The notes under the pieces: generated by a model | Told to the model about the DNA's origin: nothing | Databases searched by the model: none | What the model saw: only the letters and a program-made list of their open reading frames with translations | Made by a program: the position numbers and the translations under genes | NCBI RefSeq assembly: GCF_008180195.1 | Contig: NZ_VTAV01000006.1 | Span: 1-64,000 of the forward strand | Direction: 5' to 3' | DNA length: 64,000 nucleotides | Origin: Sphingobacterium phlebotomi | Lineage (GTDB): Bacteria; Bacteroidota; Bacteroidia; Sphingobacteriales; Sphingobacteriaceae | In this document: positions 1 to 8,936 of the stretch, in pieces | Position numbering within the stretch: the stretch's first letter is position 1 | How the letters are laid out: every line of letters begins with the position of its first letter

Positions 1-84
1 AAACACATAATCCAACACATACCTCCCTTTTAACATCCCAAAAAATACAAATCACTGGAAAACTGGTAGATATTTTTTTGTCAT

Positions 85-495
85 CTATTTTTTAAACACC
101 CAATATTTCTGCATCAAAAAATTAAAACCAAGTGAAACGAGAATTTCCACAATAATTTTCGAATAATACGGATTCAACGAAAGGTGATCAACTAAAAAGA
201 ATATACCTATTGATTTTAAAAATATGCTACCTACAACGACCACAACAAATTTCCCTAGCTGCTCACCTACCGGGGTGCTCGTACTATCAAAAGTCCAATA
301 CCTATTAATCGTAAAATTAACGACGGCCCCTAATGAACCACTAACAATATTCGATATATACGCCGTGAAACCTAAGACCTGTATACCAATAGAATAAATA
401 GCAAAATCAAATAGTCCACCCAGAAAAGCGGACAACTGTGCCTTCCCGAAGGAAAGAAAAAAGTCACGTATTTTTGCTTTACGCTTCTTTTTCAT
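85..495 (-). CDS. GtrA-family membrane protein
   Basis: A 136-residue GtrA-like protein with about four transmembrane helices (roughly residues 17-38, 43-62, 78-98 and 110-130), a basic N-terminus (MKKKRKAKIRDFF) and the family-like NFTINRYWTF stretch between helices 2 and 3. GtrA proteins are small membrane proteins thought to move polyprenyl-linked sugars or assist cell-surface glycan synthesis. The ATG at 495 is preferred over an upstream in-frame codon because GtrA proteins are about 120-150 residues and begin just before helix 1. It overlaps the end of the CDP-alcohol phosphotransferase gene by 17 bases and is the last gene of the sphingolipid-type operon. A role in decorating or flipping a glycosylated sphingolipid is inference only. 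Confidence 0.85.
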   Translation of the reverse strand: MKKKRKAKIRDFFLSFGKAQLSAFLGGLFDFAIYSIGIQVLGFTAYISNIVSGSLGAVVNFTINRYWTFDSTSTPVGEQLGKFVVVVVGSIFLKSIGIFFLVDHLSLNPYYSKIIVEILVSLGFNFLMQKYWVFKK

Positions 496-1177
496 TAGCG
501 GTAACCTCCTTGTTCTTCTTTTCTTCCCAATCCCGCTGATCACCCATATTCAACAATTTCTTGGTGTCTACGCAATTGATTACGAACAAAGCTATACAAA
601 TAATAATAACCAAATAATTAATACTTCCTGTAAAAAGGACTTCAAATAACAATACTGCACATATAATCACCCGAATTTCTGTAGGGCCCAACAAGCCCGC
701 ATCAATAGTATACTTATCCGTTATTCGGTAACGGAGTTGCGAAATAATCATTGCCCAGCCGTACAATGCGACTAACGCAAAACCAGAATATTTAAAATCA
801 CCCGTCGCATAAAACACATATCCCAACCCTATCATCACGGTACTGATCCAGTCCATGACGATATCCAATGCAAAGCCATACCACTTACGCGACTTATTAC
901 GATAGTAAGCAATACGCCCGTCCAGTGAATCTCCGAACCACTGCACAAAAAAACCTACAATCCCCAATAATAACCAAGGTCGCGCCACATACTCTGCTAA
1001 GAGGAAGCTTCCCAATATCATAAATGAACCAAACAGCCCGATAGCCGTCAAACCATCAGACGAAATCCAATCTGGAATACGTGGTACCAGATAAGAAATT
1101 AATTTTTGTTCTGAAGAACTTAAAATATTTGTCCTCTTCCGGTCCTGGAAAAGCTTTTTATTTATTTTTTGACTCAT
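479..1177 (-). CDS. CDP-alcohol phosphatidyltransferase family protein
   Basis: A 232-residue integral membrane enzyme of the CDP-alcohol phosphotransferase family, which transfers a phospho-alcohol from a CDP-linked donor to a second alcohol to form a phosphodiester lipid. The signature reads D-SL-DG-RI-AY, nine residues, G-FAL-D-IVM-D around residues 83-109. The four aspartates and two glycines are present, but the usual AR dipeptide is AY. Several hydrophobic helices follow. The ATG at 1177 is chosen because an AAAGG ribosome site lies just upstream, overlapping the stop of the preceding gene; the adjacent ATG at 1180 is possible. Its place behind serine palmitoyltransferase suggests attachment of a phosphoryl head group to ceramide (phosphoethanolamine, phosphoinositol or similar). 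The substrate is not readable from the sequence. Confidence 0.85.
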   Translation of the reverse strand: MSQKINKKLFQDRKRTNILSSSEQKLISYLVPRIPDWISSDGLTAIGLFGSFMILGSFLLAEYVARPWLLLGIVGFFVQWFGDSLDGRIAYYRNKSRKWYGFALDIVMDWISTVMIGLGYVFYATGDFKYSGFALVALYGWAMIISQLRYRITDKYTIDAGLLGPTEIRVIICAVLLFEVLFTGSINYLVIIICIALFVINCVDTKKLLNMGDQRDWEEKKNKEVTANEKEA

Positions 1178-1187
1178 CATATAGCCT

Positions 1188-2186
1188 TTAAAACCAATTA
1201 TTTTTTTTGTACCATAGCAGGCTGTCAACCAATCCACTATTTAAATCATATTGTGGATGGTATTCTAGTCTTTGCTCAGCATGTGTGATATCGCAACTCC
1301 AATTCTCCGCGGTTAATTCCCCTAAACGTTCGGGGTAAATTACTGGGGTCCTCGGTGATTTTCGATACAACCATTGGGAAATCTGCGCCACTGTTTTGAC
1401 GATAGCATAGGGCACATGAATCCGAATAAGCTTTCTATGAAATGTTTTTTTAAAAATTTCCGCCATTTCATAACGGGAATAAACGCGCCCATCCGAAATA
1501 TTAAAAATATCCAGTCCCATTTGAGGAGAGAGATAAGCAGCACGTAACAAAACATCCACCAAGTCCTTCACGTATACAAAAGAAAGCTTCTGAGGTGCTC
1601 TCCCCACGTACGCATCCAGCCCCTTGTTCATGGTATTGAACAAGATAAAAATATCTTTTTCACGTGGACCGTATACTGCCGTAGGCCTAATAATGGAAAT
1701 CGGCTTATCTGCAAATTTTGCAAAAACCATCTTTTCCGCTTCTCGCTTACTACGCCCATACATCGTCACGGGATTATACGGTGTGGATTCTGTTATCGGC
1801 CCATCAAGATAACGCAATGGCCCAATAGCAGCGAGACTACTCACAAAAACAAAACGTTTGGGTGGTTCTGGAGCTCGAAAAGCTGCTTCCAATAATCGCT
1901 CGGTCACACCAACATTCGTGTTCATCATTTCCGCTTCCGATTTCGCTTTTGTCATCGCCGCCGCGTGAATAATATAATCGTATTTTTCGGCGACGAATAA
2001 TGCCGCTAATGAACTTATTTGATTAAAGTCAGGATAAACGAATTTTTTGACAAATGGCTCAATATCGGCAATCGGACTGGACGGGCGCACAGCGGCATGC
2101 ACTTCGTAACCGGCTTCAAATGCTGCAGAAACTAAATGAAAGCCCACAAAACCACTCGCTCCGGTTATTAAAATCTTTTTCGTCAT
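1188..2186 (-). CDS. NAD-dependent epimerase/dehydratase, candidate ceramide reductase
   Basis: A 332-residue extended short-chain dehydrogenase. The nucleotide-binding motif TGASGFVG is at residues 8-15, VSS at 115-117, and the catalytic pair YGRSK at Tyr143/Lys147. Overall it resembles the 3-beta-hydroxysteroid dehydrogenase or sterol-4-carboxylate dehydrogenase branch. The start ATG overlaps the stop of the upstream GNAT gene as ATGA, so the two are probably translationally coupled. In Caulobacter, a similar epimerase-like enzyme (CerR) encoded with serine palmitoyltransferase and an acyltransferase-type ceramide synthase reduces the 3-keto group of the sphingoid product. The same role is proposed here from gene order. 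A nucleotide-sugar epimerase is the main alternative. Confidence 0.8.
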   Translation of the reverse strand: MTKKILITGASGFVGFHLVSAAFEAGYEVHAAVRPSSPIADIEPFVKKFVYPDFNQISSLAALFVAEKYDYIIHAAAMTKAKSEAEMMNTNVGVTERLLEAAFRAPEPPKRFVFVSSLAAIGPLRYLDGPITESTPYNPVTMYGRSKREAEKMVFAKFADKPISIIRPTAVYGPREKDIFILFNTMNKGLDAYVGRAPQKLSFVYVKDLVDVLLRAAYLSPQMGLDIFNISDGRVYSRYEMAEIFKKTFHRKLIRIHVPYAIVKTVAQISQWLYRKSPRTPVIYPERLGELTAENWSCDITHAEQRLEYHPQYDLNSGLVDSLLWYKKNNWF

Positions 2187-3304
2187 ATCGCTTTCTCATA
2201 CAGACGATAGCGCTTATAGAATTCAGCGTTAATTTGTTCGATGGCGTGGTTCATCATATAATTGTCGTCCAACATCCAGGAACATTCTGCACCCTCAATT
2301 CCCGATGGAATTGCATTTTTTATAATAAGACCGTACAGACAAGCCTCTATACCCAATTTTCGATATCCCTCTAACACTCCTAGCATCAAAACTCGAATCA
2401 TTTTGATCTTTTTCAAGCCAAAAAGCAATTTGAATATACCAAACGGCAATAGCCTACCTTTTTTTATATGAACTAAAATTTCGTTAATATTTGGAATTCC
2501 CAACGCAAAACCGACAATCTCCTCTCCCCGCTCTGCCACAATACAATATTTTGGGTCCACAATCATCTTCAACTCTTTAGCGGTATAATCAAACTCTTCA
2601 TCCGTCATGGGAACAAAACCTAGATTTTTGTCCCAAGCTTTATTATACACCGCTTTTATTTTCTTCGCTTCGTTCGCAAAATCTTTTAAATTGATCTGAC
2701 GCAGGACGATGCCCGATCTCCGCAATCTTTCCTCTAATCTCTCCAACAGAAGCACGGAACGCCGATTGGCTGTTTCCGTCGTAACAAGATAAGCACGTAG
2801 ATCTACTTTTTTGTTGTAGCCAGCATGCTCAATCAGATCCAGATAATAACGAGGGTTATAGGGCATCATCACCATAGGTGGCTTATCAAAGCCGTCCACC
2901 AGAAGCCCACAAGTGTCATTCGTGGTGAGGTTAATAGGTCCTACGATACATGTCCCTCCTTTGGACTTCACCCATTCCGCAGCCGTATCGAGCAGTTTAT
3001 TCGCTACCGCTTGATCATTAATGGATTCAAAGAAACCAAATTGCCCCTCAGATACTTTGTTAAAAGTATTGTGATTGGTATTCCATATGGCCAAAACACG
3101 TCCAACGATACGCCCGTCCTTATAAGCAAGGAAAGGTTGCGCTGACGAATGCTTATAAAATGGATGTTTATGTGGAGAGAGTAAGTCCTGTTGCCCTAAA
3201 AACAATTCAGGCACATAATTTGGATCCTTCGCATACAAATTATGTGGCAAATCGATAAATTGAGCGATTTGCTTCTTTGTTTGAACAGGAATTATCTCTA
3301 TCAT
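2183..3304 (-). CDS. GNAT-fold N-acyltransferase, candidate bacterial ceramide synthase
   Basis: A 373-residue cytoplasmic protein with no signal peptide or clear membrane helix. The N-terminal half includes an acceptor-like region with QPFLAYKDGRIVGRVLAI (about residues 56-73) and the GPINLTTNDTCGLLVDGF block (about 122-139). The C-terminal half holds a second GNAT-like fold with CIVAERGEEIVGFALGIPNI (about 254-273). Proteins of this layout in Bacteroidota are usually annotated hypothetical or N-acetyltransferase; the Caulobacter ceramide synthase is a GNAT-type acyltransferase. The gene lies 4 bases after serine palmitoyltransferase and overlaps the reductase by 4. N-acylation of the sphingoid base is inferred from that setting, not proven. 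Confidence 0.75.
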   Translation of the reverse strand: MIEIIPVQTKKQIAQFIDLPHNLYAKDPNYVPELFLGQQDLLSPHKHPFYKHSSAQPFLAYKDGRIVGRVLAIWNTNHNTFNKVSEGQFGFFESINDQAVANKLLDTAAEWVKSKGGTCIVGPINLTTNDTCGLLVDGFDKPPMVMMPYNPRYYLDLIEHAGYNKKVDLRAYLVTTETANRRSVLLLERLEERLRRSGIVLRQINLKDFANEAKKIKAVYNKAWDKNLGFVPMTDEEFDYTAKELKMIVDPKYCIVAERGEEIVGFALGIPNINEILVHIKKGRLLPFGIFKLLFGLKKIKMIRVLMLGVLEGYRKLGIEACLYGLIIKNAIPSGIEGAECSWMLDDNYMMNHAIEQINAEFYKRYRLYEKAI

Positions 3305-3308
3305 TTTC

Positions 3309-4535
<1,227 letters not shown>

Positions 4536-4597
4536 CTATGTGACATAATTTCTATAATGCAAGTTAATTTAACTTTTGACTTTTTTTAATTAATCGT

Positions 4598-4624
4598 CAA
4601 AAATAAATTAAAAAAACAAAAATA
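4598..4624 (-). promoter_or_regulatory. Candidate -7 elements for the spt operon
   Basis: Two copies of CAAAAATA (4598-4605 and 4617-4624) read as TATTTTTG on the minus strand and match the Bacteroidota -7 consensus TAnnTTTG. A CAA triplet near 4643 could supply the -33 TTG for the second copy. The region is A+T rich, so chance matches are likely. Confidence 0.3.
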
Positions 4625-4847
4625 TACAATTCCCCTCCCAATCAAGTCGTTAACCATATTATGTTATTAATTGACAACCCTATAGGACTCGTCTTGCATA
4701 TTTGCAGTCCAAAAAAACCGGAGCAAACATACAAAATTCTCCCGATTGAATGGCATTTAAAAACCATATAAATATCATAAAATTAAATTATTGTTAAGAT
4801 ATTACCAACAGTTTATCACGAAAAGTTAGATAAACCTACAAAATCCT

Positions 4848-4855
4848 TATTTTTG
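4848..4855 (+). promoter_or_regulatory. Candidate -7 promoter element of smpB
   Basis: TATTTTTG matches the Bacteroidota -7 consensus TAnnTTTG. It lies 19 bases before the chosen smpB ATG at 4874 and overlaps an in-frame TTG at 4853. That argues against the TTG as start codon, because it would be upstream of the transcript. Confidence 0.5.
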
Positions 4856-4873
4856 CGTTTAAATCAATTTGAA

Positions 4874-5329
4874 ATGGCGATATCGGCAAATATAAATATC
4901 AAGAATAAACGTGCATCTTTTGAATATCATCTGCTGGATAGGTATACCGCAGGGATCTGTCTGCTGGGTACTGAAATCAAGTCTATCCGACAAGGAAAAG
5001 CAAATATCAACGATAGTTTCTGTGCTTTTTTTGAGGATGGTTTATACATTCGCAACATGCATATTGCCGAATATTCATTTGGCTCCTTCTATAACCACGA
5101 GGCAAAGAGGGACCGTCAGCTTTTATTGACCAAAAAAGAACTGAAAAAATTAAAAGAAAAGGGAGAAGAAAAGGGTTTCACCATTGTTCCTTTACGTATT
5201 TTTATCAACGAAAGGGGTTACGCTAAAATAGAGATAGCCTTAGCACAAGGTAAAAAAGATTTCGATAAACGGGAGACTATCAAAGAACGGGAAAGCAAAA
5301 GGGAACTCGATCGAGCGATGAAAAGGTAG
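4874..5329 (+). CDS. smpB: SsrA-binding protein SmpB
   Basis: A 151-residue SmpB, which binds tmRNA and delivers it to stalled ribosomes for trans-translation. The typical order is present: [15 protein letters not shown] near the N-terminus, [14 protein letters not shown], the [12 protein letters not shown] region, [13 protein letters not shown], and the basic C-terminal tail with [15 protein letters not shown] that enters the decoding centre. An in-frame TTG seven codons earlier (4853) lies inside the promoter element and is rejected. It is monocistronic. The convergent AraC gene ends 12 bases away; an AAAAGG/CCTTTT stem with a T run across this junction may act as a weak shared terminator. 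Confidence 0.96.
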   Translation: MAISANINIKNKRASFEYHLLDRYTAGICLLGTEIKSIRQGKANINDSFCAFFEDGLYIRNMHIAEYSFGSFYNHEAKRDRQLLLTKKELKKLKEKGEEKGFTIVPLRIFINERGYAKIEIALAQGKKDFDKRETIKERESKRELDRAMKR

Positions 5330-5341
5330 CGGTTCCTTTTT

Positions 5342-6247
5342 TTACATGCTTGCATATTGTCCGGGGGTAATCCCCTCACGCTGCCTAAACAGACGGACAA
5401 AATAATTTACATCGGAAAAACCCGAAGAAAAACAAGCTTCTTTAACGCTACCGGATTGCTTCAATATCTTTTTAGCGTATGCCAGTCGCTCTCGTATAAC
5501 AAACTCCATGGGGCTAATACCAAACTCTGCTTTAAAATCCCTAGAAAGCTTACTTTTGCTCATCCCTACATGTACACAGAGCTTATCAACGGACAATCTC
5601 TCCGTCATATTTTCCTTTATATATTGTTTGATACAGGTAAAAACAGAACTATTTTTTGCTGTCGACTCCTCAAGAACCAAAAGCCCCTGCATCTGCATAA
5701 TTCGAATCAACAGTTCTTTAAATACCAGGTCTGCCAGCGCTTCTTTATGTATATCACCGCTTAACGTCACTTGAAAAAGGCGATTTGTTAGGCGTACAAG
5801 CTCCTCGTTATTACTGAAATGAAATTTATCCAGTTGGAATGTCCAGTTTGAACCGTATCCTTTTTTCGGATAGAACTCGTTAAGGTAATTGATAACCTCT
5901 GTTATTTTTTCGTCAGCTACGGTAATAGCTGTACATTGGGTCGGTGCTTCCATACCCGCATCGGGAAAATCGATGAGCATCTGTGTTTGCTCCGGTAACA
6001 AAAGAGTTTCCCCCGGATAGTAATCGAACGAAACTTTGTCCTGAAGATGCATCACTTTCTTCCCTTTTATCATATTAATAATGACCAAATCACTAAATCG
6101 AAGAGGAACTAACGCACTTGCTTCATACGTTTCAAAAATGTTCAACTCAAAATTAGGCAATGTGTAAGCTCTTCGGTTTTCTATTAAACTGTGAAGTTCT
6201 TTCCTACCGGAAAAAGGCAGCATTTTCAGTTGATGGTTTTTGGCCAT
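5342..6247 (-). CDS. AraC-family transcriptional regulator
   Basis: A 301-residue regulator. The N-terminal part (about 1-190) resembles the AraC-type sensing domain of AcoR/AraC_N-like proteins (VPLRFSDLVIINMIKGKKVM and a cupin-like stretch). The C-terminal 100 residues are a double helix-turn-helix with LSVDKLCVHVGMSKSKLSRD and SGFSDVNYFVRLFRQREGIT. The ATG at 6247 is chosen because AGGAGGA (complement of 6251-6257) sits directly upstream; a longer frame to 6289 lacks such a site. It is transcribed divergently from the aldehyde dehydrogenase/DUF779 pair, so control of that pair in response to an aldehyde or alcohol is likely. The inducer is unknown. Confidence 0.9.
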   Translation of the reverse strand: MAKNHQLKMLPFSGRKELHSLIENRRAYTLPNFELNIFETYEASALVPLRFSDLVIINMIKGKKVMHLQDKVSFDYYPGETLLLPEQTQMLIDFPDAGMEAPTQCTAITVADEKITEVINYLNEFYPKKGYGSNWTFQLDKFHFSNNEELVRLTNRLFQVTLSGDIHKEALADLVFKELLIRIMQMQGLLVLEESTAKNSSVFTCIKQYIKENMTERLSVDKLCVHVGMSKSKLSRDFKAEFGISPMEFVIRERLAYAKKILKQSGSVKEACFSSGFSDVNYFVRLFRQREGITPGQYASM

Positions 6248-6433
6248 ATATCCTCCTATTAACGAATCAATTATAGCCAAATATAACAAAAAAACAATGC
6301 AAGAATTACTTTAGCTCTTATCTTATATGAAATGGTACTGTCACATCGAATAGACTGGTTATTATAACGAATACAGGGATTAATTATGCTACTGTTTGAC
6401 AGAATAATGCTATCAAAAACAGATATCCATAAG

Positions 6434-6441
6434 TACATTTG
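6434..6441 (+). promoter_or_regulatory. Candidate -7 promoter element of the aldehyde dehydrogenase gene
   Basis: TACATTTG matches TAnnTTTG, 35 bases before the start codon at 6476 and within the 228-base divergent region shared with the AraC regulator. No well-spaced TTG -33 element is visible, which would suit an activator-dependent promoter. Confidence 0.4.
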
Positions 6442-6475
6442 TTTAGCTAACAAACCGCGTTAAAAAGGAAATGAC

Positions 6476-7978
6476 ATGAGTACAATTAAAAGACCCACGT
6501 TCAAAGAACGTTATGACAATTACGTCGGCGGCAAATTCGTCGCTCCCGTTTTAGGCAAATATTTTGATAACATTTCGCCTGTGGATGGCAAAGCTTTTAC
6601 CCAAGTCGCCCATTCCACCAAGGAAGACTTGGATATAGCTGTAGACGCAGCCGCAAAAGCTTTCGAAAGCTGGAGTAAAACCTCCGCTACGGAGCGGAGT
6701 ATTATCCTGAATAAGATCGCGGACCGTATGGAGGAAAATCTGGAATACCTCGCTGCCGTAGAAACGATTGACAATGGTAAGGCTGTCCGGGAAACTTTGA
6801 ACGCCGATATACCTTTAGCTATTGATCATTTCCGTTATTTTGCAGGTGTTATCCGCGCAGAAGAGGGATCAGTAAACGAGCTTGACGCAAACACGGTATC
6901 ACTTATTGTACACGAACCTATCGGTGTCGTAGCACAAATTATCCCGTGGAACTTCCCTATCTTAATGGCGGTTTGGAAACTCGCTCCAGCATTAGCTGCC
7001 GGCTGTTCTGTTGTACTTAAACCCGCAGAAAGCACACCTACTTCCATTATGGTGCTTATGGAACTGATCGGCGATTTGATACCGGATGGGGTAGTGAATG
7101 TCGTCAATGGTTTTGGTTCGGAGTTAGGACGGGCACTTGTTACCAATCCAAAAGTGGCCAAAGCTGCCTTTACGGGATCTACGGCTACTGGACGTCTGGT
7201 GATGCAATATGCTACCGAAAACATTATTCCAGTTACGCTGGAACTGGGCGGTAAATCTCCCAATATCTTCTTCAGTTCGGTTATGGACGAAGACGATTCC
7301 TTTTTAGACAAAGCCGTTGAAGGTGCGGTACTGTTTGCCTTTAATCAAGGAGAGATTTGCACCTGTCCATCCCGTTTATTAATCCAAGAGGATATTTATG
7401 ATCGGTTTATTGCCAAAGTGATTGATCGCGTCAATCAGATAAAAGTTGGCAATCCGTTAGACCCCACTACCATGATGGGCGCTCAGGCGTCTAAAATACA
7501 ACAGGACAAAATCATGTCTTACCTTAAATTGGGTAAAGAAGAGGGCGCTGAGGTGCTGACCGGCGGAGATGCCAATGATATTGGAAACGGCTTTGAAGAG
7601 GGTTACTACATCCAACCTACTCTTTTTAAAGGTCATAACAAGATGCGTATTTTCCAAGAAGAGATTTTCGGCCCAGTACTTGCCGTAACGACGTTCAAAG
7701 ATGAAAAAGAAGCGATTGAAATTGCGAACGATACGCTCTATGGTTTGGGTGCTGGTGTGTGGACAAGGGATGCCCACCAGCTCTATCAAATTCCACGTGC
7801 TATCAAAGCTGGACGTGTATGGGTGAATCAGTACCATGCTTATCCTGCAGGAGCGCCATTTGGTGGCTACAAACAATCCGGTATAGGCCGTGAGAATCAC
7901 AAAATGATGCTCGCACATTACCGTCAAGCAAAGAACATGTTGATTTCATACAGTAAGGAGAAGTTAGGTTTCTTTTAA
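6476..7978 (+). CDS. NAD-dependent aldehyde dehydrogenase (ExaC/AldB-like)
   Basis: A 500-residue class-3-fold aldehyde dehydrogenase that oxidises aldehydes to carboxylates. Asn159 is in IPWNFPILM, Lys182 in VLKPAEST, the general base Glu256 in LELGGKSPN and the catalytic Cys295 in [10 protein letters not shown]. The GEICTC form and the C-terminal [14 protein letters not shown] resemble acetaldehyde and long-chain dehydrogenases of the ExaC/AldB/AcoD group. A small DUF779 gene follows, a pairing often seen with this group, and an AraC regulator is divergent. The substrate (acetaldehyde or another short aldehyde) is inferred from similarity. Codon use is like its neighbours. Confidence 0.94.
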   Translation: MSTIKRPTFKERYDNYVGGKFVAPVLGKYFDNISPVDGKAFTQVAHSTKEDLDIAVDAAAKAFESWSKTSATERSIILNKIADRMEENLEYLAAVETIDNGKAVRETLNADIPLAIDHFRYFAGVIRAEEGSVNELDANTVSLIVHEPIGVVAQIIPWNFPILMAVWKLAPALAAGCSVVLKPAESTPTSIMVLMELIGDLIPDGVVNVVNGFGSELGRALVTNPKVAKAAFTGSTATGRLVMQYATENIIPVTLELGGKSPNIFFSSVMDEDDSFLDKAVEGAVLFAFNQGEICTCPSRLLIQEDIYDRFIAKVIDRVNQIKVGNPLDPTTMMGAQASKIQQDKIMSYLKLGKEEGAEVLTGGDANDIGNGFEEGYYIQPTLFKGHNKMRIFQEEIFGPVLAVTTFKDEKEAIEIANDTLYGLGAGVWTRDAHQLYQIPRAIKAGRVWVNQYHAYPAGAPFGGYKQSGIGRENHKMMLAHYRQAKNMLISYSKEKLGFF

Positions 7979-7986
7979 ATTACGGA

Positions 7987-8093
7987 GAAAGTTGGTGCGT
8001 TCACGCATGGCAACTTTAAAAGCGTTCATTGTAAATACTAAACAACAAATTAAGATCGTTAGGGGGGAAAGCATTTGCGCCTCCTAACGTATC
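7987..8093 (+). promoter_or_regulatory. Two stem-loops between aldehyde dehydrogenase and DUF779 genes
   Basis: The 141-base gap contains two inverted repeats. AAAGTTG...CAACTTT (7987-8019) has an inner TGCGT/ACGCA stem. CGTTAGGGGG/CCTCCTAACG (8057-8066 with 8080-8089) has one G-T pair and a 13-base loop. Neither is followed by a long T run, so they look more like intercistronic processing, stability or attenuation elements than strong terminators. Confidence 0.5.
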
Positions 8094-8119
8094 TTTATAC
8101 TTCATAAACGGATATAGTC

Positions 8120-8494
8120 ATGATAAAACGATTAGATGTTACAGATAAAGCAAAGAAACTGATTCATGAATTAACCGAAAAGCATGGTGAGTTGATGTTC
8201 TATCAAGCAGGGGGATGTTGCGAGGGCACACAGCCACAATGTTTTGAAAAAGGTGGTTTTTTCCCCCGAATGAACGACGCGATGATTGGACTGGTGGAAG
8301 GATTTGAGTTTTGGATAGACCGTGATTTATTTGAATACTGGAAATACTCACATTTCACATTGGACGTGCTGGATGGTTTTGGGCCAGGCGGGTTCTCCTT
8401 GGAAACACCGCTAGGAAAGACGTTTAAAGTACATTATCGGCTATTCACCGAAGAAGAGTTAAATGACTTAGAGCCCGTTGTCCGAAGTGAATAA
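8120..8494 (+). CDS. DUF779 domain protein
   Basis: A 124-residue protein of the DUF779 family, which is characteristically encoded next to aldehyde dehydrogenases. Visible features are QAGGCCEGTQPQC (residues 30-42), a cysteine-rich patch that could bind metal, and the glycine-rich LDGFGPGGFSLETPLG. There is no signal peptide or membrane segment. Its function is not established. Linkage to an ExaC-like dehydrogenase and an AraC activator suggests an accessory role in aldehyde or alcohol oxidation. Confidence 0.88.
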   Translation: MIKRLDVTDKAKKLIHELTEKHGELMFYQAGGCCEGTQPQCFEKGGFFPRMNDAMIGLVEGFEFWIDRDLFEYWKYSHFTLDVLDGFGPGGFSLETPLGKTFKVHYRLFTEEELNDLEPVVRSE

Positions 8495-8518
8495 AGTTTG
8501 TCTAACGTCGATCGATTC

Positions 8519-8920
8519 CTACTCCAAATCCAATCCTTGAACTACGGGAATAGGTTGTTTTTTCTCGTCCAACGCCACAAAGGTAAACATCCCTTGAATA
8601 GCCAATTCCCTTCCCTCTTCATACATCTTTTCCAAAAAGACTTCTACCTTCACTTTGATGCTTGTTCTCCCCACACTATGCACCCGTGCGATAGCCTCTA
8701 TGATACTGCCATTCGGTATAGCTTTCTCAAAGTCAATCCGATCTGTGGAAACCGTTACGAGACGCTTACGACAAAATCGGGTTGCAGCCATAAACGATAC
8801 TTCGTCCATAATGGCCATAGCCTTCCCACCAAATAATGTATCGTGATGGTTGGTCAAAAAGGGGAACACTGTGGTACATACCCGTGTTTCTGATTCGTTA
8901 ATTTTTTCTTCTAGTGTCAT
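8519..8920 (-). CDS. Acyl-CoA thioesterase (hotdog fold)
   Basis: A 133-residue hotdog-fold thioesterase of the YciA/BACH type, which hydrolyses acyl-CoA to free acid and CoA. Diagnostic stretches are NHHDTLFGGKAMAIMDEV (catalytic loop, near residues 25-42 of this start), FEKAIPNGSIIEAIARVHSVGRT, and the C-terminal MFTFVALDEKKQPIP. The ATG at 8920 is chosen because the MTLEEKINESETR start fits family length; a longer frame reaches 8956 but would run into the end of the upstream MutS-like gene. It lies 16 bases behind that gene on the same strand and may be cotranscribed. The preferred acyl chain is unknown. Confidence 0.9.
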   Translation of the reverse strand: MTLEEKINESETRVCTTVFPFLTNHHDTLFGGKAMAIMDEVSFMAATRFCRKRLVTVSTDRIDFEKAIPNGSIIEAIARVHSVGRTSIKVKVEVFLEKMYEEGRELAIQGMFTFVALDEKKQPIPVVQGLDLE

Positions 8921-8936
8921 TTTTAGTGGTGAATAA

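Noticed and set aside
4853..4873. Longer smpB from the TTG start
   Set aside because: The TTG forms part of the -7 promoter element, and family alignment favours the ATG at 4874.
6835..7311. Antisense reading frame of 158 codons inside the aldehyde dehydrogenase gene
   Set aside because: It has low-complexity serine/threonine composition and lies opposite conserved catalytic residues.
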